Below, piece after piece: positions 36,630-45,364 of a stretch of 64,000 nucleotides of DNA (position 1 is the first letter of the stretch; each line of letters opens with the position of its first letter). The stretch is taken from positions 62,001 through 126,000 of the forward strand of contig JAUXPP010000062.1 in NCBI GenBank assembly GCA_030683705.1, in the 5' to 3' direction. Both the position numbers and the translations under genes were made by a program. The notes below the pieces were generated by a model. It searched no databases. It saw nothing but the letters and a program-made list of their open reading frames with translations, and was not told where the DNA came from. Source of the stretch: Polaromonas sp. GTDB lineage: Bacteria > Pseudomonadota > Gammaproteobacteria > Burkholderiales > Burkholderiaceae_C.

Positions 36630-37016
36630 TCAGCCGATCAGCGCGCCGCGTTCCTTGAGCAAATCCCGCAGCAAGGAGCGGTGGCAACGCGCCTCGTTTT
36701 CGCAATAACAGCCGACCGCAAAATTGGACTGGTGCGAGAGTGCCGCCAGCAGGTCCAGGTTGCGGCTGGCCTCGGGCTCGCCCATCTCGGCGCGGTATTT
36801 TTTGCTGAAGGCGGCCCAGTCCTTGTCGGTGTCGACCGACTGGCCCAGTTTCATGGTCTCCACGCTGGGGGCCAGGTTCGGGTACCAGACGTCGTACCAG
36901 TCCTGGGAGGCGAACTCGGCCTTGGGCACGCCGCGCGGCGGCCGCCGGACCGTGCCTATGCGCAAGCCTTCATCGGCGCTGCGGGGCGTGCCCAGCCTGA
37001 CGATATGGACGGTCAT
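36630..37016 (-). CDS. DUF488 family protein
   Basis: A 128-residue cytosolic protein of the DUF488 family. The typical C-terminal motif CYCENEARCHRSLL with paired Cys/His is present. N-terminally it begins MTVHIVRLGTPRSADEGLR. The function is unknown. It is convergent with boxB across a shared terminator. Upstream lies the tRNA-flanked A/T-rich segment. Confidence 0.85.
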   Translation of the reverse strand: MTVHIVRLGTPRSADEGLRIGTVRRPPRGVPKAEFASQDWYDVWYPNLAPSVETMKLGQSVDTDKDWAAFSKKYRAEMGEPEASRNLDLLAALSHQSNFAVGCYCENEARCHRSLLRDLLKERGALIG

Positions 37017-37078
37017 GGTTGTTCCCTTTCGCTACGGGCGCTGTCTCGTTGTGGTTGATAGAAGCGCGATGGTGGCCT

Positions 37079-37092
37079 CGGAGGGGATCGAA
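37079..37092. repeat. 14-bp copy of the tRNA-Arg T-arm (candidate attachment-site remnant)
   Basis: CGGAGGGGATCGAA is identical to 38271-38284 inside tRNA-Arg and has the same orientation. It marks the left edge of the A/T-richer segment 37.1-38.26 kb. GTGG precedes both copies at slightly different distance. Confidence 0.5.
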
Positions 37093-37160
37093 TGCTATCT
37101 AGAACACCTTTGCTTTTCGAGTTTCTCGGTTCTTGGGCCGGTTGTTCCCCGGCTTGTAAA

Positions 37161-37883
37161 TCATCGATGGGGGAGAATTGCCACAATTTTCATCAGCAAA
37201 ATGCCCGAGGCAATGAGGCCAAGCAGTATTGGCAACCGGGCTTTCACCGCCGCTTCGCAATAAAAAAACCACCAAATTCTGGAGTAGAGCCATATTAGCG
37301 TCTGGTGAACACCGACACTTTGTACAAAAAGCCCGTACCCACCGCTACTACTACCGGCCGTCCAAATAACCGTAGTGGACATGGTTAAGTAGGCGTCGGA
37401 TTTTGGACTCTCGTCCGACGCTTGCGACCTCTCACTAGCGCGTACGTCGGATAACGTAAGGTGAATGCGTGGGCGCCTCGCTTTAGCTACTGCCTCCCCC
37501 ATGCCTTCCGCCTTGTCAGCAGTGTGCTTTCCGATTCCGCCTACGAAAATGGGTGCTTGGTATCCTGTCCAAGTATAGAGATTGGCCATGAACTGGGCGT
37601 AGTGTGTAATCACGGTCGGTGTAATTCGTGCTAGGTCATCATCTACTGCTTCACTGTATTTCTTCGCCCCAAACAACACGGCGTCCTTATACCTAAGAGC
37701 CAGATAGGCCAAAATTGCCAAGGCGGCAACGCAGAGCTTTAAAGGGTCAAGTTCAGCGTCAAGTCGAAGAGCCTTCGCGGCCATCTGTCCCAAGCGCAGA
37801 TTAAACCACTCTGCCAAAATTATCAGTGCGCTGAAGACCAGCAAATTGCGCCTGACCTTTAGGTCGTCATCGTCGTAGATCAT
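37161..37883 (-). CDS. Hypothetical membrane protein in an A/T-rich segment
   Basis: I do not recognise this 240-residue protein. It has hydrophobic segments at about 12-30, 47-64, and near the C-terminus (two). The middle part (about 70-185) is hydrophilic with few known features (KKYSEAVDDDLARI, TGYQAPIFVGGIGKHTADK). Its codon use is visibly richer in A/T than all neighbours, a sign of recent acquisition. GGGGAAG precedes the ATG, and a hairpin (37893-37912) lies in its leader. No homologous function can be suggested. Confidence 0.6.
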   Translation of the reverse strand: MIYDDDDLKVRRNLLVFSALIILAEWFNLRLGQMAAKALRLDAELDPLKLCVAALAILAYLALRYKDAVLFGAKKYSEAVDDDLARITPTVITHYAQFMANLYTWTGYQAPIFVGGIGKHTADKAEGMGEAVAKARRPRIHLTLSDVRASERSQASDESPKSDAYLTMSTTVIWTAGSSSGGYGLFVQSVGVHQTLIWLYSRIWWFFYCEAAVKARLPILLGLIASGILLMKIVAILPHR

Positions 37884-37892
37884 GCTTCCCCA

Positions 37893-37912
37893 CCAATAAT
37901 GTTTATTATTGG
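37893..37912 (-). other. Hairpin in the leader of the hypothetical membrane protein
   Basis: CCAATAAT and ATTATTGG are perfectly complementary over 8 bp with the loop GTTT. It lies directly 5' of the start codon at 37883, so it could affect translation or be an operator. There is no T-run, so it is not a normal terminator. Confidence 0.5.
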
Positions 37913-38030
37913 CGGGAGAGTACCAGTTATCCCCCCGGCCTCGCCATACCTGCGTTCGTAATGCTGCCGCACTTGGGCGCTGACGCTTGCGAGGTCTGGG
38001 AGATTGAATCCGTGTAGGCCGGCAATGCCA

Positions 38031-38252
38031 TCAGTTCCTGACACTTGTTAGGCCAGCACTGTCCGCCCCCGCCAGGATGCCGCCGGCCTCCTGTATTTCC
38101 TTGGACAGTTTGGCCAAGACTCCAAGCATCACCGGACTGCTGCCAATCTCTTCCATCCTGCCGTGGTCGCGTGGATCCGCGAAGACCATGAATGCCCGAT
38201 GGACGCCGGCAATTTCCGCTTTGTACTGGGCGACAACCCCGAACAAGGGCAA
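38031..38252 (-). CDS. Small hypothetical protein of the A/T-rich segment
   Basis: A 73-residue ORF (MPLFGVVAQYKAEIAGVHRA) with ordinary protein-like composition. No family is recognised. It may be the 5' part of a gene that has lost its continuation, since it ends in a short unrelated tail (SAGLTSVRN). It lies 10 bp from the 3' end of tRNA-Arg. Confidence is limited by its size. Confidence 0.35.
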   Translation of the reverse strand: MPLFGVVAQYKAEIAGVHRAFMVFADPRDHGRMEEIGSSPVMLGVLAKLSKEIQEAGGILAGADSAGLTSVRN

Positions 38253-38261
38253 ACTATCTAG

Positions 38262-38338
<77 letters not shown>

Positions 38339-38372
38339 AAAAGCGGATACGGCGAATGTAAACGCAGATGTG

Positions 38373-38400
38373 AAAAAAGCCCACGGAAGTGAGCTTTTTT
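38373..38400 (-). terminator. Hairpin between tRNA-Pro and tRNA-Arg
   Basis: AAAAAAGCCCAC and GTGAGCTTTTTT pair over 12 positions with one mismatch around GGAA; on the minus strand it ends in a T-run. It could terminate the tRNA-Pro transcript before tRNA-Arg. Confidence 0.65.
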
Positions 38401-38411
38401 GGATGAATTGA

Positions 38412-38488
38412 TGGTCGGAGTACAAGGATTCGAACCTTGGACCCCCTGGTCCCAAACCAGGTGCGCTACCAGACTGCGCCACACTCCG
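38412..38488 (-). tRNA. tRNA-Pro (anticodon TGG)
   Basis: A 77-nt cloverleaf with encoded CCA. The acceptor CGGAGTG pairs with TACTCCG (one G-T pair), the D-arm is GCGC/GCGC, the anticodon arm CCTGG-TTTGGGA-CCAGG, and the T-arm CAAGG-TTCGAAT-CCTTG. The discriminator is A. Confidence 0.95.
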
Positions 38489-38765
38489 ACAAGTCCAAGA
38501 TTATAGCCCGAAGCACGGCCGGCATGGCCTGGGGGCGGGATTTATTTGCGGGGCAGCGCTGGGCCGGCAGGCAAATTCCCGTCTGCGAAGGGCGCAGGGG
38601 CGTCGCCGACGACGCGCTGCTGCACTGTGCGCCAGCACACCCGGGGACTGTTTTTCGCCGAAAAGCCGCAGATGCGACTCTCTGGCTCGCCCCAGGGTCG
38701 CAGCTTGATCAGGCGTGAAAGTTTTCAACATATGATGGTCACTGGATTTCAACAAAGCCGCAACC

Positions 38766-39467
38766 ATGTTTGATCGCCTGAAAAAGGTCTTCGCGCGGGG
38801 TGAACCTGAATCACGGGCCGCCCGGCCGTCCGAGAGCACCTCCGGCCTGTCGTCGGTTTCGGAGTGGGCCGGCACCCAGGGCTTCAGCTATTTTCACCAG
38901 GACAAGGGGCAGGGCTTCCTGCTGACCGGGCAGGTGCGCGGCAAACCCTGGAAACTCGAATGCGGGCCGTCCACGCGTGACTACATCCTCGGCGAGGAAC
39001 TGCGGGCCCGGGCAGAACTGGGGGTCAATGGCGATGCCGCGGTGCTGATCATGAACCGGCCGCTCAAGGAGTCGCTTGAAAAACGCGCTTACGCGATGTA
39101 CACCGACTCCCTGCAGACCACCGCCGACCCCAGCCTGCCCGAAGAAATGCGCTGGCTGGCGATGTACGAGGAGTTCGGCTGGAGCAGCCTGGTGCCGGAG
39201 TTCTGGGAGCGCTACACCGTGCTGGCCGACCAGCGTGAACATGCACTGGCCTGGATAGACAACAACCTGGCCGAACTGCTGCTGTCCTGGCCGGTGCCCG
39301 GCCCGGATGAACACAACCCCTTCATCCTGATGCTGCTGCGCGGCAAGGCCTACCTGCGCATGCAGTACGTCTCGGGCGACATCGCCACCCTGCAACATGC
39401 CGCGGTGGTCTATACCAGCGCCTGCGACGCGGCGCTGGCTGGTTTGAATACCGACATCCTTTTGTAG
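38766..39467 (+). CDS. Conserved hypothetical protein, 233 residues
   Basis: A cytosolic protein I cannot assign to a named family. The opening MFDRLKKVFARG resembles the amphipathic start of many small cytoplasmic proteins. It contains EWAGTQGFSYFHQDKGQGF near residue 33 and is rich in Trp and Tyr (EEFGWSSLVPEFWERYTVL). It has no signal peptide or membrane segment. It is separated from the tRNAs by 277 bp in which I see nothing else, and from the acyl-CoA dehydrogenase by a family 2 repeat copy. Confidence 0.7.
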   Translation: MFDRLKKVFARGEPESRAARPSESTSGLSSVSEWAGTQGFSYFHQDKGQGFLLTGQVRGKPWKLECGPSTRDYILGEELRARAELGVNGDAAVLIMNRPLKESLEKRAYAMYTDSLQTTADPSLPEEMRWLAMYEEFGWSSLVPEFWERYTVLADQREHALAWIDNNLAELLLSWPVPGPDEHNPFILMLLRGKAYLRMQYVSGDIATLQHAAVVYTSACDAALAGLNTDILL

Positions 39468-39485
39468 CTTTTTACAGCCAAAAAA

Positions 39486-39534
39486 TGCCGCCAGCCCACG
39501 CCCGACAAGCGTGAGAAGCTCACATTTTGATAGC
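39486..39534 (+). repeat. Short interspersed repeat family 2, copy 5
   Basis: GCCGCCAGCCCACG, then CGACAAGCGTGAGAAGCTCA and CATTTTGATAGC. It differs from other copies in the middle. It lies between two convergent genes. Confidence 0.65.
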
Positions 39535-39552
39535 GTGTGAACGGCCGGCGGA

Positions 39553-40812
39553 TCAGCTGCCGCGCGTGATCGGCATCTCCACCTCGCCGGGCAGGCTCAG
39601 GTGTTTGGCGAGTTCCAGCTTGGCCAGCGAGGCGCGGTGCACCTCGTCCGGGCCGTCGGCCAGGCGCAGCGTGCGCTGGTGCGCGTAGGCGTAAGCCAGC
39701 GGGAAGTCGTCGGAGACACCGCCGCCGCCGTGCGCCTGGATCGCCCAGTCGATGATCTGGCAGGCCATGTTGGGCGCCACCACCTTGATCATCGCGATCT
39801 CGGCCTTGGCGACCTTGTTGCCGACGGTGTCCATCATGTAGGCGGCTTTCAGCGTCAGCAGCCGGGCCTGGTCGATCATGCAGCGCGCGTCGGCGATGCG
39901 TTCGTGCCAGACCGACTGGCGCGCCACCGGCTTGCCGAAAGCGATGCGGGTGTTCAGGCGCTTGCACATCAGTTCGAGTGCGCGTTCGGCAATGCCGATG
40001 CTGCGCATGCAGTGGTGGATGCGTCCGGGGCCAAGGCGGCCTTGCGCGATCTCAAAACCGCGGCCTTCGCCGAGCAGCAGGTTGCCCACTGGCACGCGCA
40101 CATTGGTCAGCCGCACTTCCATGTGGCCGTGCGGCGCATCGTCATAACCGAACACGCTGAGCGGGCGGATCACCTCGATGCCGGGCGCATCGGCCGGCAC
40201 CAGGATCATGGACTGCTGCTCGTGGCGGCCGGCGTCGGGGTTGGTCTTGCCCATCACGATGTAGATGGCGCAGCGCGGATCACCGGCGCCCGACGACCAC
40301 CATTTCAGGCCGTTGATCACATACTCATCGCCGTCGCGCACGATGCTGCACTGGATGTTGGTGGCGTCCGACGAGGCCACCTCGGGCTCGGTCATCAGGA
40401 AGGCCGAACGGATCTCGCCCTTGAGCAGGGGTTCGAGCCAGCGGTCCTTGTTGGCTTCCGAACCGTAACGCGCGATGGTTTCCATGTTGCCGGTGTCGGG
40501 CGCCGAGCAGTTGAAGATTTCCGGCGCAAACGGCACGCGGCCCATGATTTCGCACAGCGGCGCGTATTCGAGGTTGGACAGGCCTTCGGGTGCGCGCGGC
40601 GAATGCGGCAGGAACAAATTCCACAGGCCGGCGGCGCGGGCCTTGGGCTTGAGCTCCTCGATCAGGGTGGTCGGGATCCAGGCATTGCCTTTGGCGCGGT
40701 TCTCGGCGATTTCGCGGAAGAAACGCGCCTCGTTGGGGTAGACATGCTGGTCCATGAAGGCTAGCAGGCGGGCCTGCATGTCCTGGACCTTGGGGGTGAA
40801 GTTGAATTCCAT
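39553..40812 (-). CDS. Acyl-CoA dehydrogenase family protein
   Basis: A 419-residue FAD enzyme. It has the acyl-CoA dehydrogenase signatures [18 protein letters not shown] (flavin and substrate loop) and, near the C-terminus, [19 protein letters not shown]. It belongs to the ACAD10/11-like group usually paired with an APH-type kinase, which is the next gene upstream. The acyl substrate is unknown. A catalytic base residue cannot be assigned with certainty by reading alone. Confidence 0.9.
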   Translation of the reverse strand: MEFNFTPKVQDMQARLLAFMDQHVYPNEARFFREIAENRAKGNAWIPTTLIEELKPKARAAGLWNLFLPHSPRAPEGLSNLEYAPLCEIMGRVPFAPEIFNCSAPDTGNMETIARYGSEANKDRWLEPLLKGEIRSAFLMTEPEVASSDATNIQCSIVRDGDEYVINGLKWWSSGAGDPRCAIYIVMGKTNPDAGRHEQQSMILVPADAPGIEVIRPLSVFGYDDAPHGHMEVRLTNVRVPVGNLLLGEGRGFEIAQGRLGPGRIHHCMRSIGIAERALELMCKRLNTRIAFGKPVARQSVWHERIADARCMIDQARLLTLKAAYMMDTVGNKVAKAEIAMIKVVAPNMACQIIDWAIQAHGGGGVSDDFPLAYAYAHQRTLRLADGPDEVHRASLAKLELAKHLSLPGEVEMPITRGS

Positions 40813-40853
40813 CGTTATCTCCTGGAGTGATCGTTATGTTTGAGAAGTGAATA

Positions 40854-40928
40854 ATTTTCCGCCGGGCCGCCCCAAGGAAAATGAGCCCCCTCGGGGGGGC
40901 AGCGCAGTACGCAAAGCGACAAGCGTGG
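40854..40928 (+). repeat. Covarying-hairpin repeat family 1, copy C
   Basis: Arm ATTTTCC (40854-40860), loop GCCGGGCCGCCCCAA (40861-40875), arm GGAAAAT (40876-40882), then CCCCCTCGGGGGGG and tail GTACGCAAAGCGACAAGCGT. It lies between the acyl-CoA dehydrogenase and kinase genes. Confidence 0.85.
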
Positions 40929-40931
40929 GGG

Positions 40932-42029
40932 TCACGTCTCAGCCTGGCTTTTTTGAGCAAAGTCCCAGGCCATGCGCGCCAGCGCGGGTGCGCCCTTCGC
41001 CGAAGCGACGGCCTGCGCACTGGCGGCGGTGCCGGCTTCGACGCGTTTGGCGATGCCCTGCAAAATGGCGGCGAGGCGGAACAGGTTGTAGGCGAGGTAG
41101 AAATTCCAGTCGGCCTTGATCAGTTCCGGGCTGGCAAAACCGGTGCGTTCGCAGTACAGGCGGATGTATTCGGCCTCGCTCGGGATGCCGAGGCTGGCCA
41201 CGTCCAGACCGCCGATGCCGCGAAAAGCACCCGGTGGAATGTGCCAGGCCATGCAGTGGTAGCTGAAGTCGGCCAGCGGATGGCCCAGCGTGGACAGCTC
41301 CCAGTCGAGCACCGCCAGCACCCGCGGCTCGGTCGGGTGGAACATCAGGTTGTCGAGCCGGAAATCACCGTGGACGATGGAGACCATGGCCTCGTCACGC
41401 GCGCTGGCCGGGATGTTGGCCGGCAGCCAGGCCATCAACTGGTCCATCTCGGGGATGGGCTGGGTGATGGAGGCGGTGTATTGCTTGCTCCAGCGGCCGA
41501 TCTGGCGCTCGAAATAGTTGCCGGGCTTGCCGTAGTCGGCGAGCCCGCGTTCGGCAAACTTCACCTTGTGCAGGGCGGCGATCACGCGGTTCATCTCGGC
41601 GTAGATCTCGCCGCGCTGGGTGGTGCTCATGCCGGGCAGGGCCTGGTCCCAGAGCACCCGGCCCTCGACAAACTCCATCACGTAGAAGGCGCGGCCGATC
41701 ACGGCTTCGTCTTCACACAGGCAGTACATCTTCGCCACCGGCACGTCGGTACCCTGCAGGCCGCTCATGACCTTGAACTCGCGCTCGACCGCATGGGCCG
41801 AGGGCAGCAGTTTGGCCACCGGGCCGGGTTTGGCACGCATCACATAGGCGCGTGCCGGCGTGATCAGTTTGTAGGTCGGGTTCGACTGGCCGCCCTTGAA
41901 CATCTCGACGGTGAGCGGGCCCTGGAAACCGGGCAGGTGCTGGTCGAGGTAGCCGCTCAGCGCGGCGATGTCGAAGGCATGCTGGCCGGAAACCTCGCGG
42001 GTGCCCAGGAAGTGGTCAAAGTTGCTCAT
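40932..42029 (-). CDS. APH-family phosphotransferase (ACAD11-type kinase)
   Basis: A 365-residue kinase-fold protein. The catalytic Brenner motif VHGDFRLDNLMFHP and the metal-binding AVLDWELSTLGHPLADFSY (abbreviated: LDWELSTLGHPLADFSY) are intact. In mammals the same kinase domain is fused to an acyl-CoA dehydrogenase and phosphorylates 4-hydroxyacyl-CoA in the breakdown of 4-hydroxy acids. The split pair here (kinase followed by dehydrogenase, separated by a repeat) suggests the same chemistry. Start ATG 42029 is 3 bp from the Crp/Fnr stop. Confidence 0.88.
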   Translation of the reverse strand: MSNFDHFLGTREVSGQHAFDIAALSGYLDQHLPGFQGPLTVEMFKGGQSNPTYKLITPARAYVMRAKPGPVAKLLPSAHAVEREFKVMSGLQGTDVPVAKMYCLCEDEAVIGRAFYVMEFVEGRVLWDQALPGMSTTQRGEIYAEMNRVIAALHKVKFAERGLADYGKPGNYFERQIGRWSKQYTASITQPIPEMDQLMAWLPANIPASARDEAMVSIVHGDFRLDNLMFHPTEPRVLAVLDWELSTLGHPLADFSYHCMAWHIPPGAFRGIGGLDVASLGIPSEAEYIRLYCERTGFASPELIKADWNFYLAYNLFRLAAILQGIAKRVEAGTAASAQAVASAKGAPALARMAWDFAQKSQAET

Positions 42030-42032
42030 CGC

Positions 42033-42758
42033 CTATTTTTCCAGGTCGGATTCAGAGATGCGCAGCAGGGCTTCGCGGTTGCGCACCACCAGGCCGCCCG
42101 GCTCGATGCGGATCGCATCCTCGCGTTCCATGGCCTTGAGTTCCTGGTTCACGCGCTGGCGCGAGGCGCCCAGCAATTGCGCCAGTTCCTCCTGCGCAAG
42201 CTGCAAGCCGATGCGCACCTCGCGGCCGTCGCTGAGGCTGCTCACGCCGTAGCTGCGTACCAGGTGCAGCAGCTGCTTGGCCAGGCGCGCACGCAGCGGC
42301 AGGGTGTTGAGGTCTTCCACCAGGCCGTAGAGCTGGCGGATACGGCGCGCATGCAGGCGCAACATGGCTTCGTACAGCTCCACATGCGCGGCCAGGATCT
42401 TCTTGAAGTCGGCCTTGGCCACACACAGGATGGTGGTTTCGCCGTGTGCATAGGCATCGTGCGTGCGCCGGTCGCCGTCGAAAATCGCCACATCGCCGAA
42501 CCAGATGCCGGGCTCCACATAGGTCAGGGTGATCTGCTTGCCCGAGATCGAGGTCGAGCTCACCCGCACCGCGCCTTTCGCGCACGCTATCCACTGTTCC
42601 GGCGGGTCGCCGCGGGCGGCGATCAGTTCGCCATCCTTGAAACGTTGGACGTATGCGCATCGGAGTATGTCGTGCCTGAGTGAGGGAGAGAGGGATGAAA
42701 ACCAGCGGCCACCGTTGATGGCTTCTCGTTCATCTATCGTAAGAATGGGATCGTCCAT
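42033..42758 (-). CDS. Crp/Fnr family transcriptional regulator
   Basis: A 241-residue regulator with an N-terminal cyclic-nucleotide-like beta-barrel (about residues 30-130, GDVAIFDGDRRTHDAYAHGE) and a C-terminal winged helix (LAQEELAQLLGASRQRVNQE). No Cys cluster as in Fnr, so it is not an Fe-S oxygen sensor. It lies within a run of catabolic genes and probably controls them. The effector is unknown. Confidence 0.9.
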   Translation of the reverse strand: MDDPILTIDEREAINGGRWFSSLSPSLRHDILRCAYVQRFKDGELIAARGDPPEQWIACAKGAVRVSSTSISGKQITLTYVEPGIWFGDVAIFDGDRRTHDAYAHGETTILCVAKADFKKILAAHVELYEAMLRLHARRIRQLYGLVEDLNTLPLRARLAKQLLHLVRSYGVSSLSDGREVRIGLQLAQEELAQLLGASRQRVNQELKAMEREDAIRIEPGGLVVRNREALLRISESDLEK

Positions 42759-42866
42759 GGCCTGTCTTTTGGGTGACTCACAAGCGTTCTATTGTCGCGC
42801 CAGAGACGGCGCTGCCGGCGCCCACCTGTCGCCTCGGTGTCCCTGCAGCCGGGAGCCGCTTGCCAC

Positions 42867-43646
42867 TCAGTCGTAGCGGGGGGCGCGCTTTTCCAGGAAG
42901 GCCGAGATGCCTTCGCCGCCGTTGGGGTGATGCAGGTTGCGCACGAAGTGCGCGCGCTCGGCATCCATCTGCTGGCCCAGGGTGTTGCCCGCGGCCTCGT
43001 TGATCAGTTCCTTGATGCTGGCCAGCGCATTCGGCGCGCGGGTGTTGAGCGTGTCGGCCAGTTTCAGCGCTTCGCTCAGTGCATCGCCCGCGGTGACGCA
43101 GTGGTTGACCACGCCGAGTTGCTGCAGGCGCGCGGCGCCCATGCGCTCGCCGCACATCAGCAACTCGGTCACCAGCGCCCGCGGCAGGGCGCGGCTCAGC
43201 GTCCAGCTGCCGCCGCCGTCCGGCGACAGCGCCACGCTGCTGTAGGCCATCACAAACACCGCGTTGTCGGCCGCAACGACCAGGTCACAGGCCAGCGCCA
43301 GGGAAAACCCGGCGCCGGCCGCCGCGCCCTCGACCGCCGCGATAACCGGCTTGGGAAAGGTGCGTATCGAATCGATCCAGTTGTGCAGGCCGTTGATGCT
43401 TTGCGCCTGCACCTCCTGGGGCTGCGCGCGGTTGGCCAGCAGGCGCTGCAGGTTGCCGCCCGCGCAGAAGGTGCCGCCTTCACCGGTGATCACCACGCTG
43501 CGGATCTCCGGGTTGTTTTCGGCGGCATTGAGCGCCTCGACACCGGCCGCATAAATCTCCGGACTCAGGGCGTTGCGGAAATCGGGATTGCTCAGGGTCA
43601 GCACCAGGGTGGCGCCGTCGCTGGTGCTTTTCAGTGCGCCTGCCAT
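42867..43646 (-). CDS. Enoyl-CoA hydratase/isomerase, oxepin-CoA-hydrolase-like
   Basis: A 259-residue crotonase-fold enzyme. The oxyanion motifs are FCAGGNLQRL and EGAAAGAGFSLALACD. The sequence ALSPDGGGSWTLSRALPRAL and the ending GISAFLEKRAPRYD resemble the group annotated as the alternative-type oxepin-CoA hydrolase of phenylacetate degradation. A simple enoyl-CoA hydratase is the alternative. It follows the PaaH-type dehydrogenase by 1 bp. Confidence 0.88.
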   Translation of the reverse strand: MAGALKSTSDGATLVLTLSNPDFRNALSPEIYAAGVEALNAAENNPEIRSVVITGEGGTFCAGGNLQRLLANRAQPQEVQAQSINGLHNWIDSIRTFPKPVIAAVEGAAAGAGFSLALACDLVVAADNAVFVMAYSSVALSPDGGGSWTLSRALPRALVTELLMCGERMGAARLQQLGVVNHCVTAGDALSEALKLADTLNTRAPNALASIKELINEAAGNTLGQQMDAERAHFVRNLHHPNGGEGISAFLEKRAPRYD

Positions 43647-43647
43647 G

Positions 43648-45168
43648 TCAGGACTCCTGGTGCGTGAGACTCAGGCCGATGGCGCCGCGGCGGCGCAGCC
43701 ACGGGGAAGGGCGGTAACGCGGGTCGCCATACACCGTCTGCATGTTGAACAGGACTTCCAGGATGTTGGTCGGGCCGTAGCGGTCGCCCATGGCCAGCGG
43801 CCCCAGCGGGTAACCCAGCCCCAGCGTGACTGCAGTTTCCAGATCTCCGGGTGTGCAGATGCCCTGCTGGCAGATGTCGCTGGCAATGTTCACGATGGTG
43901 GCGACCACCCGCTGCGTCACGAAGCCGCCGCTGTCGCGAATCACGCTGACGGCCTTGCCGTCGCGCGCGAACAGGGCGTGCGCGGCATCGCGCATGTCGC
44001 TGCGGGTGGCGGGGTTGGTCGCCAACACGCGCCGCTTCGTCGCCGCGTCGTCGATCAGCATGTCGATGCCGATGGTGCGCGCCGGATCCAGCCGCTCGAC
44101 CACCGCCACCGTGGTGATGTCAAAGCCCAGCGGCGCGACCAGCACCAGCGCGTTCATCGAGGGCGAGGCGCCGGTTTCGATGCTGGCGCCCAGATTCTTG
44201 AGGAGCTGCAACAACTCCGAGCGCCGTGCGGCGCGCGGCGACACCCAGACCGGCGGCATGTCGGCGACGGCGGGCACGGGGGGCTCGGGCGCAACTTGCG
44301 CAGCACCGTCCACATAGCGGTAAAAACCTTCGCCGGTCTTGCGGCCCAGCAAGCCCCCGGCCAGGCGCTGCGCGGTGATCACGCTGGGGCGGTAACGCGG
44401 CTCGTCGTAGTACTGCTGGTAGACGGACTCCATGACCGGGTGCGACACATCGAGCGCCGTCAGGTCCATCAGTTCGAAGGGGCCCAGTTTGAAGCCCACC
44501 TGGTCCCTGAGGATGCGGTCTATGGTGGCAAAGTCGGCGATGCCCTCGCCCACCACCCGCAGGGCCTCGGTGCCGTAACCGCGCCCGGCATGGTTGACGA
44601 TGAAGCCGGGCGTGTCCTGGGCCTGCACCGGCGTATGGCCCATCTGGCGCGCGTAAGCGGCCAGCGCTGCGCAGGTGGCGGCGTCGGTCTTCAAGCCGGC
44701 AATCACCTCCACCACCTTCATCAGCGGAACCGGGTTGAAAAAATGGTAGCCGGCAAAACGTCCCGGGTATTTCAGGCCCGCAGCAATCGCCGTGACCGAC
44801 AGGGAGGAGGTATTGGTCGCCAGCACGGCTTGCGGGGAAACCACATTTTCCAGCGACAGAAACAGTGATTTTTTGACATCCAGGCGTTCGACAACCGCCT
44901 CCACCACCAGGTCGCAGTCTTCCAGCGCCTGCAGGGTGTCGACCGGCAACAGGCGGGACTTGTAGTCCGCGGCAAGGGCGTCTTCCAGGCGTCCCTTGCC
45001 GACCAGCTTGTCCCACTGGACGGCCAGGGCCTCTTGCGCCCTGCTTGCGGCCTCGGGTTGCGTGTCAAAAAGCTTGACCCGGCTGCCAGCCTGGGCCGCG
45101 AGTTGGGCAATGCCCCGGCCCATGGCGCCCGTGCCCACGATGCCGACAGTTTTATAGAGTGCATTCAT
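43648..45168 (-). CDS. paaH: 3-hydroxyacyl-CoA dehydrogenase, PaaH type
   Basis: A 506-residue NAD-dependent dehydrogenase. The NAD site is VGIVGTGAMGRGIAQ at residues 8-22. The catalytic region is GYHFFNPVPLMKVVEVI. The long form with a duplicated C-terminal domain (second unit from about residue 290 on) matches PaaH/PaaC-type 3-hydroxyadipyl-CoA dehydrogenases. With the hydratase it could process 3-hydroxyadipyl-CoA, the point where the benzoyl-CoA and phenylacetyl-CoA routes meet. This link is inference from the nearby box genes. Confidence 0.88.
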   Translation of the reverse strand: MNALYKTVGIVGTGAMGRGIAQLAAQAGSRVKLFDTQPEAASRAQEALAVQWDKLVGKGRLEDALAADYKSRLLPVDTLQALEDCDLVVEAVVERLDVKKSLFLSLENVVSPQAVLATNTSSLSVTAIAAGLKYPGRFAGYHFFNPVPLMKVVEVIAGLKTDAATCAALAAYARQMGHTPVQAQDTPGFIVNHAGRGYGTEALRVVGEGIADFATIDRILRDQVGFKLGPFELMDLTALDVSHPVMESVYQQYYDEPRYRPSVITAQRLAGGLLGRKTGEGFYRYVDGAAQVAPEPPVPAVADMPPVWVSPRAARRSELLQLLKNLGASIETGASPSMNALVLVAPLGFDITTVAVVERLDPARTIGIDMLIDDAATKRRVLATNPATRSDMRDAAHALFARDGKAVSVIRDSGGFVTQRVVATIVNIASDICQQGICTPGDLETAVTLGLGYPLGPLAMGDRYGPTNILEVLFNMQTVYGDPRYRPSPWLRRRGAIGLSLTHQES

Positions 45169-45364
45169 GGAAAAGTATTATCACGCAGCCCCAACAAGCC
45201 GGGCGCGGGGCGCCGACTGTGCATAGTGCCGCAGCGGACAGTGCATAGTGCCGCGCCCGGGAGGCTTGCTTGTCCCCCGGGCGGGGGTAAACTTGCCAGG
45301 CAGGCCCATGGTCTCCGGTGGGCGGTGCGCATTTGTTGTGTCCGGCTATGCCAGAATCAGCCCA

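Noticed and set aside
37893..37912. Hairpin read as a terminator for an upstream gene
   Set aside because: It has no T-run on either strand and lies at a ribosome-binding site, so it was described only as a leader hairpin.
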